Numbered from the stretch's first letter, positions 32,301 to 42,077 are shown. The stretch: DNA of 64,000 nt from Desulfarculaceae bacterium (GCA_020444545.1 JAHLKT010000004.1:186001-250000), one strand, 5' to 3'. Notes: generated by a model not told the origin, from the sequence alone. Made by a program: numbers and translations.

Positions 32301-34727
32301 ATGAGCGAGCAAAACCAAAACGTCGAGCCCCGGGTGGGGGTGTATGTCTGCCACTGCGGACTGAACATCGCCGGGGTGGTGGACTGCGAGGCGGTGGCCG
32401 ATTACGCCGCCGGCCTGGACGGGGTGGTGGTGGCCCGGCACGACGGCTACTGCTGTTCCGAGCCGGGCCAGAACCGCATCCAGCAGGACATCGCCGAGCA
32501 GGGGCTCAACCGGGTGGTGGTGGCCTCCTGCTCACCGCGCCTGCACGAGACCACCTTCCGCCAGTGCCTTTCCGGGGCGGGGCTCAACCCCTACCTCCTG
32601 GAGATGGCCAACTTGAGGGAGCAGTGCTCCTGGGTGCACGGCGCCGAGCCGGACGCGGCCACGGACAAGGCCCGCGACCTGGTGCGCTCGGCCGTGGCCC
32701 GCACCCGGGGCCTCACCGTGCGCCACGAGATCGAGGTGCCCATGGCCAAGTCCACCTTGGTCATCGGCGGCGGCGTGGCAGGAGTGCAGTCCGCCTTGGA
32801 CCTGGCCGACGCGGGCTATCAGGTAACCCTGGTGGAGAAGGAGCCCAGCATCGGGGGCATGATGGCCCGGCTGGACAAGACCTATCCCACCATGGACTGC
32901 TCCATATGAATACTCGGGCCTAAGATGGCGGATGCCGGTCGGCATCCAAACATAACGCTGCTCACGGGCAGCCAGGTCGAGTCGGTTAGCGGTTATGTGG
33001 GCAACTTCACCGCCCGCATCCTCAAGAAGGCCCGCTTCGTGCGCGAGGACCAGTGCACCGCCTGCGGCGACTGCGTTGAGGTTTGCCCGGTGGTGGTGCC
33101 CGACGAGTTCAACGTGGGCCTTTCCTCGCGGCGCGCTATCTATCAGCCTTTTCCCCAGGCCGTGCCCTCGGCCTATGTGTTGGACCAGGCCAACTGCCTG
33201 GGCCACGACCCCATCAAGTGCGGCAAGTGCGCCGAGGCCTGCCAGAAGAACTGCATCGACTTCGACATGAACGACGAGGAGATCGAAGTCGAGGTGGGCA
33301 CCATCATCGTGGCCACGGGCATGGAGGTCTACGACCCCACCGTCTTGGACGAATACGGCTACACCCGCCACCAGAACGTGCTCACCTCTTTGGAGCTGGA
33401 GCGCCTGATCTCCTCGGGCGGCCCCACCCAGGGCGAGGTGGTGCGCCTCACCGACCGCGAGCGCCCCAAGTCGGTGGCCTTCATCCAGTGCGTGGGCTCG
33501 CGCTCCCAGCGGCGGGGCAACCCCTATTGCTCCAACATCTGCTGCATGAACACCATCAAGAGCACCTTGCAACTCAAGGAGCACTACCCGGACATCGAGC
33601 TCAAGGTCTTTTACATCGACATCCGCGCCTTTGGCAAAGGCTTCGAGGACATGTTCCGCCGCTCCCGCGGCGAGGGGGTGCACTTCATCCGGGGCCTGCC
33701 CGGCGAGATCCAAGAAGACCCGGACACCGGCGACCTGATCCTCACCGTGGAGAACACGGCCACCAACCAGCTGGAGGAGCACCGGGCCGAAATGGTGGTG
33801 CTGGCCACAGGCGTGCATCCGCCCGAGGAGATGCACATCGTCCAAGAAATGCTGGCCCTGCAAAAATGTTCGGACGGCTTCTACCTTGAGGCGCATCCCA
33901 AGCTGCAACCAGTGGACTCGGCCACGCGGGGCATCTTCTTCGCAGGCTGCGCCGAGGGGCCCAAGGACATCAAGGAATCGGTGACTCAGGCTTCGGCCGC
34001 GGCCGCCCGGGCCATGCGCCTGATGACCCCGGGCCGCCTGCTGGTGGAGGCCATCACCGCCGAGGTGAGCCCCGAGGGCTGCACCAAGTGCGGCATCTGC
34101 GCCAAGGTCTGCCCCTACAACGCCATCGTCTTCGACAAGAAGTCCGGCAAGCCGGCAATGGTCACCGAGGCGGCCTGCGCCGGCTGCGGCACCTGCGCGG
34201 CCGAGTGCCCCTCGGACGCCATCCACATGCACCACTTCACCGACGACCAGATCAACGCCCAGATCGACGCCATCCTGGAGAACGACCCCTCCGGCGTCAT
34301 CCCGGTGTTCGCCTGCAACTGGTGCTCCTATGCCGGGGCCGACTTCGCGGGCGTTTCGCGTTTGCAATACCCGGCCAACACCCGCCTGATCCGCACCATG
34401 TGCTCGGGCCGGGTGGACGAGGACTTCATCTGGCGGGCCTTCTCCCAGGGCGCGGCGGTGGTGCTGGTGAGCGGCTGCCACTTCGGCGACTGCCACTACA
34501 TCGACGCCAACCACTGGACCGACAAGCGCATCAAGCGGATGCACCGCAAGATGGAAAAGCTGGGCATCCGGCCCGAGCGGCTGCAACTGGAGTGGATCAG
34601 CGCGGCCGAAGGCGTGCGCTTCCGCGATGTGATGCAGGGCATGGAAACCCTGCGCGCCGGGGTCAGCGCCGAGGAGATCGAGCAGACCCAGCGCATCCTG
34701 GCCGAGCAGGAGAAAAAGAAAAAGTAG
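32301..34727 (+). CDS. hdrA: Selenocysteine-containing HdrA with C-terminal MvhD fusion
   Basis: An 808-residue selenoprotein if TGA 32907-32909 is read as Sec203. In order: an N-terminal domain (VCHCG at 16-20), FAD site [19 protein letters not shown] (about 154), the HdrA motif DCSI-Sec-ILGPKM, an inserted ferredoxin domain ([12 protein letters not shown] about 251; [12 protein letters not shown] about 307), thioredoxin-reductase-like halves, two more [4Fe-4S] motifs (about 595 and 627) and an MvhD-like domain from about 665 ([12 protein letters not shown]). HdrA is the FAD-bearing bifurcating core of Hdr complexes. Before the TGA the frame ends at 202 codons and after it the same frame runs to 34727, with no gap in the HdrA homology. 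A SECIS-like hairpin follows the TGA. Confidence 0.9.
32907..32947 (+). promoter_or_regulatory. In-frame UGA and SECIS-like hairpin
   Basis: The TGA (32907-32909) is followed by a hairpin of 7 bp (32930-32936 with 32941-32947) capped by GGTC, with the loop starting 28 bases after the TGA. This meets the bacterial SECIS pattern: a stem 3-prime of UGA with GGU in the apical loop, about 16-37 bases away. Confidence 0.85.
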
Positions 34728-34744
34728 ACCGCCCCGAGCGGAGC

Positions 34745-34782
34745 GCCCCTCCCGGCCGCGCGGCTGGGAGGGGCTTTTGTTT
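34745..34782 (+). terminator. Rho-independent terminator of the kor-hdr operon
   Basis: A 9-bp perfect outer stem (34745-34753 with 34766-34774) plus inner pairs is followed by TTTTGTTT. It starts 17 bases after the hdrA stop. Confidence 0.88.
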
Positions 34783-34911
34783 GGCCCAATGTGTCACCCA
34801 GCGCGACGCCGCGATTTTAGGCCCGCCGGGACTTGCCCAATCGAGCCGCTTGGGTCATGCTTCTATGTGGGTGGGCATGAAGTATGTCCCACGCCCGGCC
34901 GACCGCACGGC

Positions 34912-35790
34912 GTGCTTAGTCAACCAGAGAACGCAACTACCTTGTCCAAGCTTCCCGAATACAAAGCAGTGGTTTTTGCCGGCGGCGGGGCGCGCTGCTT
35001 TTGGCAGGCCGGCTTCTGGGAGGCGGTGGGCCCCGCCCTGCCCAAGCCGCCCGAGGTGGCCACCGCGGTGAGCGCCGGAGCCAGCACCGCTTGCCACGCC
35101 CTGGGCGGCACCTCGGCCGAGGCCCTGGCCTACAGCCTGGAAGGCCACGCCGCCCGCCGCGCCAGCGGCTACCAGCGCAGCCCATATAGCCTCAAACCGG
35201 ACCGCGCCAGGGTGGCTTTTTACCGCGCATCCTTTGAAGAACTGCTCAGGGGTGAACCCATGGAGCGCCTGCGCTCCGGGCCCGAGTTGCGGGTGCTCAT
35301 GGCCGCGCCTCCGCCCTGGGCTCCGGGCAGCCTGGGCATCCTGGCGGGCTTTTTGGCCTACACCCTGGAGAAGGCCATCAAGAAGCCGCTGCACCCCACC
35401 TGGGCCCAGGCCCTGGGCTTCTCGCCGGTGGTGGGCCTGGCCAACCGCTGCGCCAGCAGCGAGGAGGTGGCCGACCTGGTGCTGGCCTCCTCCTGCGTGC
35501 CGCCCATCATGGAGCAGGCTTTCTGGCAGGGCCGCGCGGTGCTGGACGGTGGGCTCATCGACAACGCGCCGGTGGCCCTGCTCTCCCCGGCCGAGCGCCC
35601 CGCCCTGGTCCTGCTCACCCGGCGCTACCCGCCCGAGCAGCTCAAGGGCCACCACGGCCTCACCTACGTGCAGCCCTCGGCGCCGCTGCCCATCTCCAAG
35701 TGGGAGAGCGCCGACCCCGAGGCGGTGCAGCGGGCCGTGGACCTAGGCCAGGCCGACGGCTACCGCTTCCTGCGCGCCTGCCGGGCCTAG
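34912..35790 (+). CDS. Patatin-like phospholipase family protein
   Basis: A protein of about 280-290 residues. The oxyanion strand AVVFAGGGARCFWQAGF and the DGGLIDNAP catalytic aspartate segment are clear patatin features. The nucleophile elbow reads GASTA, where patatins usually have GxSxG; the Ser is present but the last Gly is Ala. A lipase or acyl hydrolase role is expected, perhaps with altered activity. The start is uncertain: GTG 34912 and TTG 34942 both lack a strong RBS, but both leave only a short N-terminus before the domain. Confidence 0.65.
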   Translation: MLSQPENATTLSKLPEYKAVVFAGGGARCFWQAGFWEAVGPALPKPPEVATAVSAGASTACHALGGTSAEALAYSLEGHAARRASGYQRSPYSLKPDRARVAFYRASFEELLRGEPMERLRSGPELRVLMAAPPPWAPGSLGILAGFLAYTLEKAIKKPLHPTWAQALGFSPVVGLANRCASSEEVADLVLASSCVPPIMEQAFWQGRAVLDGGLIDNAPVALLSPAERPALVLLTRRYPPEQLKGHHGLTYVQPSAPLPISKWESADPEAVQRAVDLGQADGYRFLRACRA

Positions 35791-35802
35791 GCCCCCCGCG
35801 CC

Positions 35803-37623
35803 CTAGAACGCCTCCTCGGGCAGCTCCACCGCGCTCAGGTCCTCTTGCTGCAAGGCCACGTAGCGGCCGAACACCTCGGTGAGCATGTTGCGGCAGAAGA
35901 ACTGGGCCGAGGCCACCTTTCCCTGATAGAAATAGCACTCCGAATCGCTCAGGCCTCCGGCGGCCAGCTTGTCGCGGGCGATGAGCCCCTGCTCCAAGAG
36001 CAGGTTGGCCAGGACCGTTTCGGCAAAGCTGTCCAGGAAGCGGGTGGCGTAGAGCGGCACCAGGGACACCCGCCCCTCTTTGAAGAACTCCCCGAAGCGG
36101 CGGCCGGTGTCGCCCACCATGCCCGCCGCCTTTTCCAACAGCTTGCAGTCCTGGCCGAACTCCGGGTCATCGGCGTGGGCCTGGGCAAAGCCTACCACCT
36201 CCAGGATCCACTCCTTGAAGGCCGCGCCCTTGGCAATGCCCAGCTTGCGGCCCACCAGGTCCAGAGCCTGGATGTAGTTGGTGCCCTCCCAAATGGAGAG
36301 GATCTTCACGTCACGGGCGTACTGCTCCACCGGGAAGTCGCTGCAATAGCCCGCCCCGCCCAACACCTGGATGGCGTCGCGGGTCAGGTTGTAGCCCAGG
36401 TCGGTGTTGTAGGCCTTCACCAAGGGAGTGAGCATCTCCATGCGGTGGGAGGAGCGCTCCCGCGCCTCGGGGTCCGGGTCGTGCTTGGCCACGTCGGCGT
36501 GGAAAAGCAGATAGGCCACGAAAGCGCGCATGGCCTCGGAGCCGGACTTGAGCTTCAGCAGCATGCGGCGCACGTCCTCGTGGTGCACGATGGTCACCGC
36601 CGCGCCGTGGCGGTCGGCCAGGGGCGCGCCCTGCACCCGCTCCTTGGCGTAGACCAGGGCCATGTCGTAGGCGCTGGCGGTCACCCCGCAGGCCTGGGTG
36701 CCGCAGCCGATGCGGGCCTCGTTCATCATCTGGAACATCTTGGCCATGCCGCTGTTTGCCTCGCCCAGGAGGATGCCCCGGCAGCCGCCGTTCTCCCCGA
36801 AGCTCAGGGAGCAGGTGGGCGAGCCGTGGATGCCCATCTTGTGCTCGATGCCCGAGCAGAACACGTCGTTGGGCTCGCCCAAGGAGCCGTCGGGCTCCAC
36901 CCATATCTTGGGCACGATAAACAGGCTCAAGCCCCTGGTGCCCTCGGGCGCGCCCTCGATGCGGGCCAGCACCAGGTGGATGATGTTCTCGGTCAGGTCG
37001 TGCTCGCCGCAGGTGATGAAGCGCTTGGTGCCCTCGATCTTGAACAAGCGGCCGCTGGGGTCGTCGGCCAGGGGCACGGCCTTGGTGCGCGAGGCGCCCA
37101 CGTCCGAGCCCGCGTCGTTCTCGGTCAGGCACATGGTGCCCCCCCACACCCCGCCGTACATCTTTTCCACGAACAGCTCGCGGTCCTGGTCGCTGCCGAA
37201 GTTTTCGATGAGGTGCCCCGCGCCCACCGCCAGCCCGGCGAAGGTCATGAAGGCCATGTTGGCCGAGTTGTGCAGCTCGCGGATGATCCCGCCCACCATT
37301 TGGGGCAGGCCCTGGCCGCCGAACTCGGGGTTGGAGGTGGCCCCGATCCAACCGTTCTCTCCCAGCACCCGCCAGGTCTGCTTCCAGGAATCCGGCGTGG
37401 TAACCACCCCGTCGTCCCAGACGCAGCCGATGCGGTCGCCGTCTTGCAGGCCCGGGGCCAGCACCTCGCGGCCCACCTTGAGCCCCTCCTCCACCATCAT
37501 CTCCACGTCCTCGGCGGTGAAGTCGGCATAGGCCGGGTAGCTCAGCAGTTTGTTCAGGTCCAGGTGCTCGGTGAGCACGAATTTGCTGTCGCGGCTGTCG
37601 CGGTGGAAGTAATTGACGCCCAT
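35803..37623 (-). CDS. Acyl-CoA dehydrogenase (about 600 residues, FadE/DmdC type)
   Basis: A 606-residue long-form acyl-CoA dehydrogenase. FAD-binding segments are CLTENDAGSDVGA and KRFITCGEHDLTENI; the C-terminal WEGTNYIQALDLVGRK carries the catalytic-base Glu. Helical extensions at both ends distinguish this form from the 380-residue medium-chain enzymes. It would desaturate acyl-CoA and pass electrons to Etf. It is the last gene downstream of an acyl-CoA ligase and the Liv transporter, whose substrate it may process. AGGAG is 6 bases before the ATG. Confidence 0.9.
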   Translation of the reverse strand: MGVNYFHRDSRDSKFVLTEHLDLNKLLSYPAYADFTAEDVEMMVEEGLKVGREVLAPGLQDGDRIGCVWDDGVVTTPDSWKQTWRVLGENGWIGATSNPEFGGQGLPQMVGGIIRELHNSANMAFMTFAGLAVGAGHLIENFGSDQDRELFVEKMYGGVWGGTMCLTENDAGSDVGASRTKAVPLADDPSGRLFKIEGTKRFITCGEHDLTENIIHLVLARIEGAPEGTRGLSLFIVPKIWVEPDGSLGEPNDVFCSGIEHKMGIHGSPTCSLSFGENGGCRGILLGEANSGMAKMFQMMNEARIGCGTQACGVTASAYDMALVYAKERVQGAPLADRHGAAVTIVHHEDVRRMLLKLKSGSEAMRAFVAYLLFHADVAKHDPDPEARERSSHRMEMLTPLVKAYNTDLGYNLTRDAIQVLGGAGYCSDFPVEQYARDVKILSIWEGTNYIQALDLVGRKLGIAKGAAFKEWILEVVGFAQAHADDPEFGQDCKLLEKAAGMVGDTGRRFGEFFKEGRVSLVPLYATRFLDSFAETVLANLLLEQGLIARDKLAAGGLSDSECYFYQGKVASAQFFCRNMLTEVFGRYVALQQEDLSAVELPEEAF

Positions 37624-37735
37624 GTTTTTCTCCTAGGTGTGTGCGCCGGGCCCAAGCCCGGCTCGGTTGATGTGTGCTGTTGTCTGAAAGGGACCCGCGC
37701 CCGGGCCGGAGCTTCTCCCCGGCCGCCCCCCGCGC

Positions 37736-38485
37736 CTAGAGCCCCAGGTAGGTCTTGCGGATTACCTCGTCCTCCAAGAGCTCCTCGCCCTTGCCCTGGG
37801 CGATGATCCTGCCCGAGGAGAGCACGTAGTTGCGGTCGGCCATCTTGAATACCGTGGCCACCTCCTGCTCCACCAAGAGGATGGTGATGCCCATCTCGCG
37901 GATGGCCATGATCTTGTTGAACACTTCGGCCCGCATCATGGGGGCCAGGCCGGTGGAGGGCTCGTCGATGCACAGGAGCTTGGGCCGCGACATCAACGCG
38001 CGCCCCACGGCCAGCATCTGCTGCTCTCCGCCGGAGAGAGTGCCCGAGACCTGCTTGGAGCGCTTGCCCAAGACCGGGAACAGCTCGTAGACCAGCTCCA
38101 GGTCCTGGTGCACCTGCTCCTTGTCCGGGTGCAAATAGGCCCCGGCCAACAGGTTCTCCAAAACGCTCATCTCCCGGAAGGGCCGCCGCCGCTCCGGGCA
38201 GTGCACCAGGCCCATCTTCACGATCTGGTGGGCTGGGGTTTTTAGGATGGACTGGTTGTCGAAGTTGATGGCGCCGGTGAAGGTGATGTCGCCGTGGGCC
38301 GTGCCCCGCTGGGTCATCTTCTCCCAGGCCACCAGACCGGTCACCGCCCGCAGCAAGGTGGTCTTGCCCGCGCCGTTGGGCCCCACCAGGCTCACCAGCT
38401 CGCCGGCCTCCACGTGCATGCTCAGATCGTTGATCAACACGGCCCTGTCGTAGCAGACCGTCAGGTTGGATACCTCCAGCAGCAC
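37736..38485 (-). CDS. livF: Branched-chain amino acid-type ABC transporter ATPase
   Basis: A 249-residue ATPase. Walker A is GPNGAGKTTLL, the ABC signature is LSGGEQQML, and Walker B is LLCIDEPS. GTG 38485 follows directly on the livG stop. RBS GGGAGG lies 8 bases before. With livG, livM, livH and the binding protein it forms a complete Liv-type importer of a carboxylate or amino-acid-like substrate. Confidence 0.9.
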   Translation of the reverse strand: MLLEVSNLTVCYDRAVLINDLSMHVEAGELVSLVGPNGAGKTTLLRAVTGLVAWEKMTQRGTAHGDITFTGAINFDNQSILKTPAHQIVKMGLVHCPERRRPFREMSVLENLLAGAYLHPDKEQVHQDLELVYELFPVLGKRSKQVSGTLSGGEQQMLAVGRALMSRPKLLCIDEPSTGLAPMMRAEVFNKIMAIREMGITILLVEQEVATVFKMADRNYVLSSGRIIAQGKGEELLEDEVIRKTYLGL

Positions 38486-39253
38486 TTAGACGCCTCCCTC
38501 TCCCAGATAGGCTTCGACCACCTCGGGTATCTTCACGATCTGTTCCGGCGTGCCGTCGGCGATGATGGTGCCGAAGTTCAACACGATGATGCGGTCCACG
38601 ATCTTCATGAGCTGTTGCAGCTTGTGCTCGATGATGATCATGGCCGGGCCCTCGCTGTGCAGTCGCCCGAAGCGCCCGCCCTTGTGCAGGCGCGCCACCG
38701 ACTTGGCCATCAGCTCGGTCTCGGCCGGGCTAAGACCGCCGAAGGGCTCGTCCAGGATGAGCAGCTCCGGGTCCGTGGCCACGGCCCGGGCCACCTCCAG
38801 GCGCTTCAAGTCGCCCTGGCTCAGGGTGGAGGCCTTTTCCAGGGCCATGTCCGAGATGCCCGCGAACTCCAGGGCGTCCATGGCCTTGGCCTCCACCTTT
38901 TTCACCCACTCGCCGCGCTTCATGGCCCGGGGGCTCAGGCAAGAGACCATCACGTTGGCGATGATGGGCAGCCGCCGGAAGGGGCGCATGTTCTGGAAGG
39001 TGCTGGCGATGCCCAGGTTCACGATGTCGTAGGCCTTGGACCCGGTGATGTTCTTGCCCTTGAACCTGACCGTGCCCTGGTCCGGCTTGAGGATGCCGTT
39101 GATCAGGCGCACCAGGGTGGTCTTGCCCGCGCCGTTGGGGCCGATCAGCCCCACTATCTCCTCGCGGCCCAGGTCGAAGCTCACGTCGTTGGTGGCGGTG
39201 AGGCCGCCGAAGTCCTTGCGCAGCCCCTTCACTTCCAGGAAGGGAGGGATCAT
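38486..39253 (-). CDS. livG: Branched-chain amino acid-type ABC transporter ATPase
   Basis: A 255-residue ATPase with Walker A GPNGAGKTTLV, signature LSQGDLKRLEVAR and Walker B LLILDEPFGG. The signature begins LSQGD rather than LSGGQ, a known variant in this subfamily. It overlaps the ligase gene by ATGA. Confidence 0.9.
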   Translation of the reverse strand: MIPPFLEVKGLRKDFGGLTATNDVSFDLGREEIVGLIGPNGAGKTTLVRLINGILKPDQGTVRFKGKNITGSKAYDIVNLGIASTFQNMRPFRRLPIIANVMVSCLSPRAMKRGEWVKKVEAKAMDALEFAGISDMALEKASTLSQGDLKRLEVARAVATDPELLILDEPFGGLSPAETELMAKSVARLHKGGRFGRLHSEGPAMIIIEHKLQQLMKIVDRIIVLNFGTIIADGTPEQIVKIPEVVEAYLGEGGV

Positions 39254-40968
39254 GCCACTGCCTCCTCGCCCTCCTCGCGCAGTTCGCGGCGGCTCACCTT
39301 GCCCACGTCGGTCTTGGGCAGCTCGCCGCGGAACTCGATGATCTGGGGCACCTTGTAGTGGGCCAGCTCGTCCTTGCAGTAGGCGATGAGCTCCTCCTCG
39401 GACAGCTTGCCCCGAGCCTCGGCCTGCAAGACCACGTAGGCCTTGATCAGCTGCCCCACCTTGGGATCGGGAACCCCCACCACGCCGGCCGCCTTGACCT
39501 GCGGGTGGTTGTAGAGCACCTCCTCCACGTGCTTGGCGAATACCGAGTAGCCCTTGTGCTTGATAAGGTCGCGCTTGCGGTCGAAGAAATGGAAGTAGCC
39601 CTCCTCGTCCATGCTCACCAAATCGCCGGTGCGCATCCAGCGCATCCCCGCCATGTCCAGCATGGTCTCGGCGTTATCCTGGTCGCGCTGCCAATAGCCC
39701 TGCATGATGTTGGGCCCGCTGAGCACCATCTCGCCCACCTCGCCCAGAGGCACCGCCTGGTCGCCGTCCACCTCCACGATGGCCGCGGTCACGTTGGGAA
39801 CCGGCAGGCCGAAGGAGCCCTTCTTGGTCCGGTGCAGGGGGTTGGTGTGGCTCACGGCGGCGGTCTCGGTCATGCCGTAGCCCTCCACGATGCGGCTGCC
39901 GGTGCGCCGCTCCCAGTCGTCCACCGTGGTCTCGTGCAGAGTGTCGGCCCCGCACACGATGATCTTGAGCTTCTTCCAGTTCACCCGCGCGGTCTTGTCG
40001 TACTCCTTCAAGTACTCGTAGAGGGTGGGCACCCCGTAGAAGCCCGAGGCGTTGTAGCGCTCCACCGCAGCCAGGATCTCGTCCATGTCCGGGGTGGTGA
40101 ACAGCACCAGGGTGAAGCCGTGCACCAGGCCGGTGAGCATGATCACCACCTGCCCGTAGATGTGGAACAAGGGCAGGAAGGCGATGATGGTCTCGTCCCC
40201 GTCCACGAACTGGTGTTCCCAAAAGGCCAGGGCCTGGGCTTGGCAAGACACGATGTTCTGGTGGGTGAGCATGGCCGCCTTGGGGTGGCCCGTGGTGCCG
40301 CCGGTGTAGGGCAAGGCGGCCAGGTCCGTGGCCGGGTCGATGCTCACCGCCGGCGGGTTGGGCGAGCTCTGCTTCAACAGGTCCTGCATTTTCAGCAAGC
40401 CCGCCTGGGCGATCAAGGCCGCGTCGGGTATGTGCATGCCGCCGTAGGCCTTGGCCACCACGCCCTTGGCGAACATCTTCTTGAGCCTGGGCAGATACTC
40501 GTCGATGCCAGTGATGATCACGTTGTCCAAGTCCACACCGGTCGCGGCCACGTTGTCATAGAGGATGTCCTGGCACACCACCGTCTTGGCCCCGCTGTCG
40601 CTGAGCTGGTGGCGCACCTCCTGGCTGGTGTAGACCGGGCTCACCGGAGTGACCACAGCGCCCACCTTGAGCGCGCCCATGTAGGCAATGATGTACTGCG
40701 GACAGTTGAGCAGGTACAGGGCCACCCGGTCGCCCTTTTGCACCCCCAGCCCGGCCAGGGCGTTGGCAAAGCGGTCGGCCAGCTCCCGAAGCTCCTTGTA
40801 GGAGATCTTCTTGCCGTAGAAAATCACCGAGGTCTTGTTGCCGTACTTCTGGGAGACCTCGTCGAACAGCTCGGGGATGGAGACCGAGGGTAGGTCCAGT
40901 TCCGGGGCGACGGTGTCCGGATAATGCTTAAGCCATGGCTTGGAAAGGTAAGCCTGCATCGGGTCCAT
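39250..40968 (-). CDS. Long-chain fatty acid--CoA ligase (AMP-forming)
   Basis: A 572-residue acyl-CoA synthetase. The AMP-binding P-loop is LPYTGGTTGHPKAAMLTH, the adenine site VEGYGMTETAA, and the C-terminal hinge RKRDLIKHKGYSVF with the catalytic lysine region (PKTDVGKVSRREL). It would activate an imported acid to acyl-CoA. Its position inside a Liv-transporter operon (between livM and livG) indicates capture of the transported substrate. AGGTGA precedes ATG 40968. Confidence 0.9.
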   Translation of the reverse strand: MDPMQAYLSKPWLKHYPDTVAPELDLPSVSIPELFDEVSQKYGNKTSVIFYGKKISYKELRELADRFANALAGLGVQKGDRVALYLLNCPQYIIAYMGALKVGAVVTPVSPVYTSQEVRHQLSDSGAKTVVCQDILYDNVAATGVDLDNVIITGIDEYLPRLKKMFAKGVVAKAYGGMHIPDAALIAQAGLLKMQDLLKQSSPNPPAVSIDPATDLAALPYTGGTTGHPKAAMLTHQNIVSCQAQALAFWEHQFVDGDETIIAFLPLFHIYGQVVIMLTGLVHGFTLVLFTTPDMDEILAAVERYNASGFYGVPTLYEYLKEYDKTARVNWKKLKIIVCGADTLHETTVDDWERRTGSRIVEGYGMTETAAVSHTNPLHRTKKGSFGLPVPNVTAAIVEVDGDQAVPLGEVGEMVLSGPNIMQGYWQRDQDNAETMLDMAGMRWMRTGDLVSMDEEGYFHFFDRKRDLIKHKGYSVFAKHVEEVLYNHPQVKAAGVVGVPDPKVGQLIKAYVVLQAEARGKLSEEELIAYCKDELAHYKVPQIIEFRGELPKTDVGKVSRRELREEGEEAVA

Positions 40969-41014
40969 TGTTTTTCACCTCACGGGTTGCAGGATTCTTT
41001 GTTAAGACCGGTCA

Positions 41015-42076
41015 TCACGCCAAGGAGGTGTCGCACACGCGGCACCTCCGCCGGAAAAAGATGTTGCGCAGCTTGCAGCGCGGGCACTCGGACTCCAGCT
41101 TGTCGCGCACCCAGGGGATGAGCCCCTCGGGCATGAACAAGAGGGTTACCAGCACCAGGGCCGCGAAAATGAACATGCGTATCTCGGGCAGGCTGGGGAA
41201 GTTGTTCAGCACCAGGCGCAGCACTTCCATCAAGGGGTTCAGGATGAACACCCCGGCGATGGGGCCGTAGATGGTGACCATGCCCCCGAACACCGACCAG
41301 ATGATCACCTGGAAGGACAGGGACACCTCCAGGGTGGAGGGCCCGGCCAGGCGCATGAAATGGGCGTAGAGCCCGCCGGCGATGCCCGCGAAGAAGCCGC
41401 TCAGGCAAAAGGCCAACAGCTTGTAGCGGGTGGTGTTGATGCCCGAGGAGCGCACCGCCACCTCGTCCTCGCGGATGGCGTGCAGGATGATGCCGGTCTT
41501 GGAGTCGGTGATCTTCCACATCACGAAGCCCAGCACCACCACCAGCCCGGCGGTCAGGTAGTAGTCGCCCACCCGCGAGCCGGTCAGGCGCGAGAGCCCG
41601 GACAGGCCCAGCTCGCCGCCGGTTATGTCGGGCATGGCGAAGACCAGGCCGGTGAGGATGATGGGAAAGGCCAGGGTGGTCAGGGCCAAATACGAGCCGC
41701 GCAGGCGCAGGCAGGGAATGCCCACCACCAGCCCGGCCAAGACCCCGCCCACCGCTCCCAGGGGGATGGACAGATACGGCGGGAAGCCCAGGTCCAGGTT
41801 CAACAGGGCGGTGACATAGGACGCCACCCCGAAGAACAAGGCGTGGCCGAAGTTCATCTGGCCGGTGAAGCCGGACAAGAGATCCCAGCTCGCGGCGAAG
41901 ATGGCGAAGATGGAGGTTAGGATGAGGACGCGCAGGATGTAGTAGTCCTGCGTGAACAGGGGCACGGCCGCCAGGGCCAGGATGAACAGCAGCACGGCCA
42001 GGCGGCTGGGCAGAACCAGCACTTCCGAGCGCAGTATGGTCCAGCCTCGGCGGAGGTAGGCGCTTACCAGTCCCAT
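41015..42076 (-). CDS. livM: LivM-type ABC permease with C-terminal zinc-ribbon tail
   Basis: A 353-residue permease with the LivM core: GYPGQMNFGHALF-like SGFTGQMNFGHALFFG near residue 70, then multiple helices ending FMPEGL. The last 25 residues differ from LivM: C331-PR-C334 and C345-RV-C348 form a CXXC...CXXC zinc ribbon facing the cytoplasm. This could tie the transporter to a partner. It is separated from livH by one base. Confidence 0.88.
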   Translation of the reverse strand: MGLVSAYLRRGWTILRSEVLVLPSRLAVLLFILALAAVPLFTQDYYILRVLILTSIFAIFAASWDLLSGFTGQMNFGHALFFGVASYVTALLNLDLGFPPYLSIPLGAVGGVLAGLVVGIPCLRLRGSYLALTTLAFPIILTGLVFAMPDITGGELGLSGLSRLTGSRVGDYYLTAGLVVVLGFVMWKITDSKTGIILHAIREDEVAVRSSGINTTRYKLLAFCLSGFFAGIAGGLYAHFMRLAGPSTLEVSLSFQVIIWSVFGGMVTIYGPIAGVFILNPLMEVLRLVLNNFPSLPEIRMFIFAALVLVTLLFMPEGLIPWVRDKLESECPRCKLRNIFFRRRCRVCDTSLA

Positions 42077-42077
42077 G

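Noticed and set aside
32301-32925. Frameshift or pseudogene of hdrA, or two separate genes
   Set aside because: There is no frame change: the TGA is in frame, sequence identity to HdrA continues at both sides, and a SECIS-like hairpin follows.
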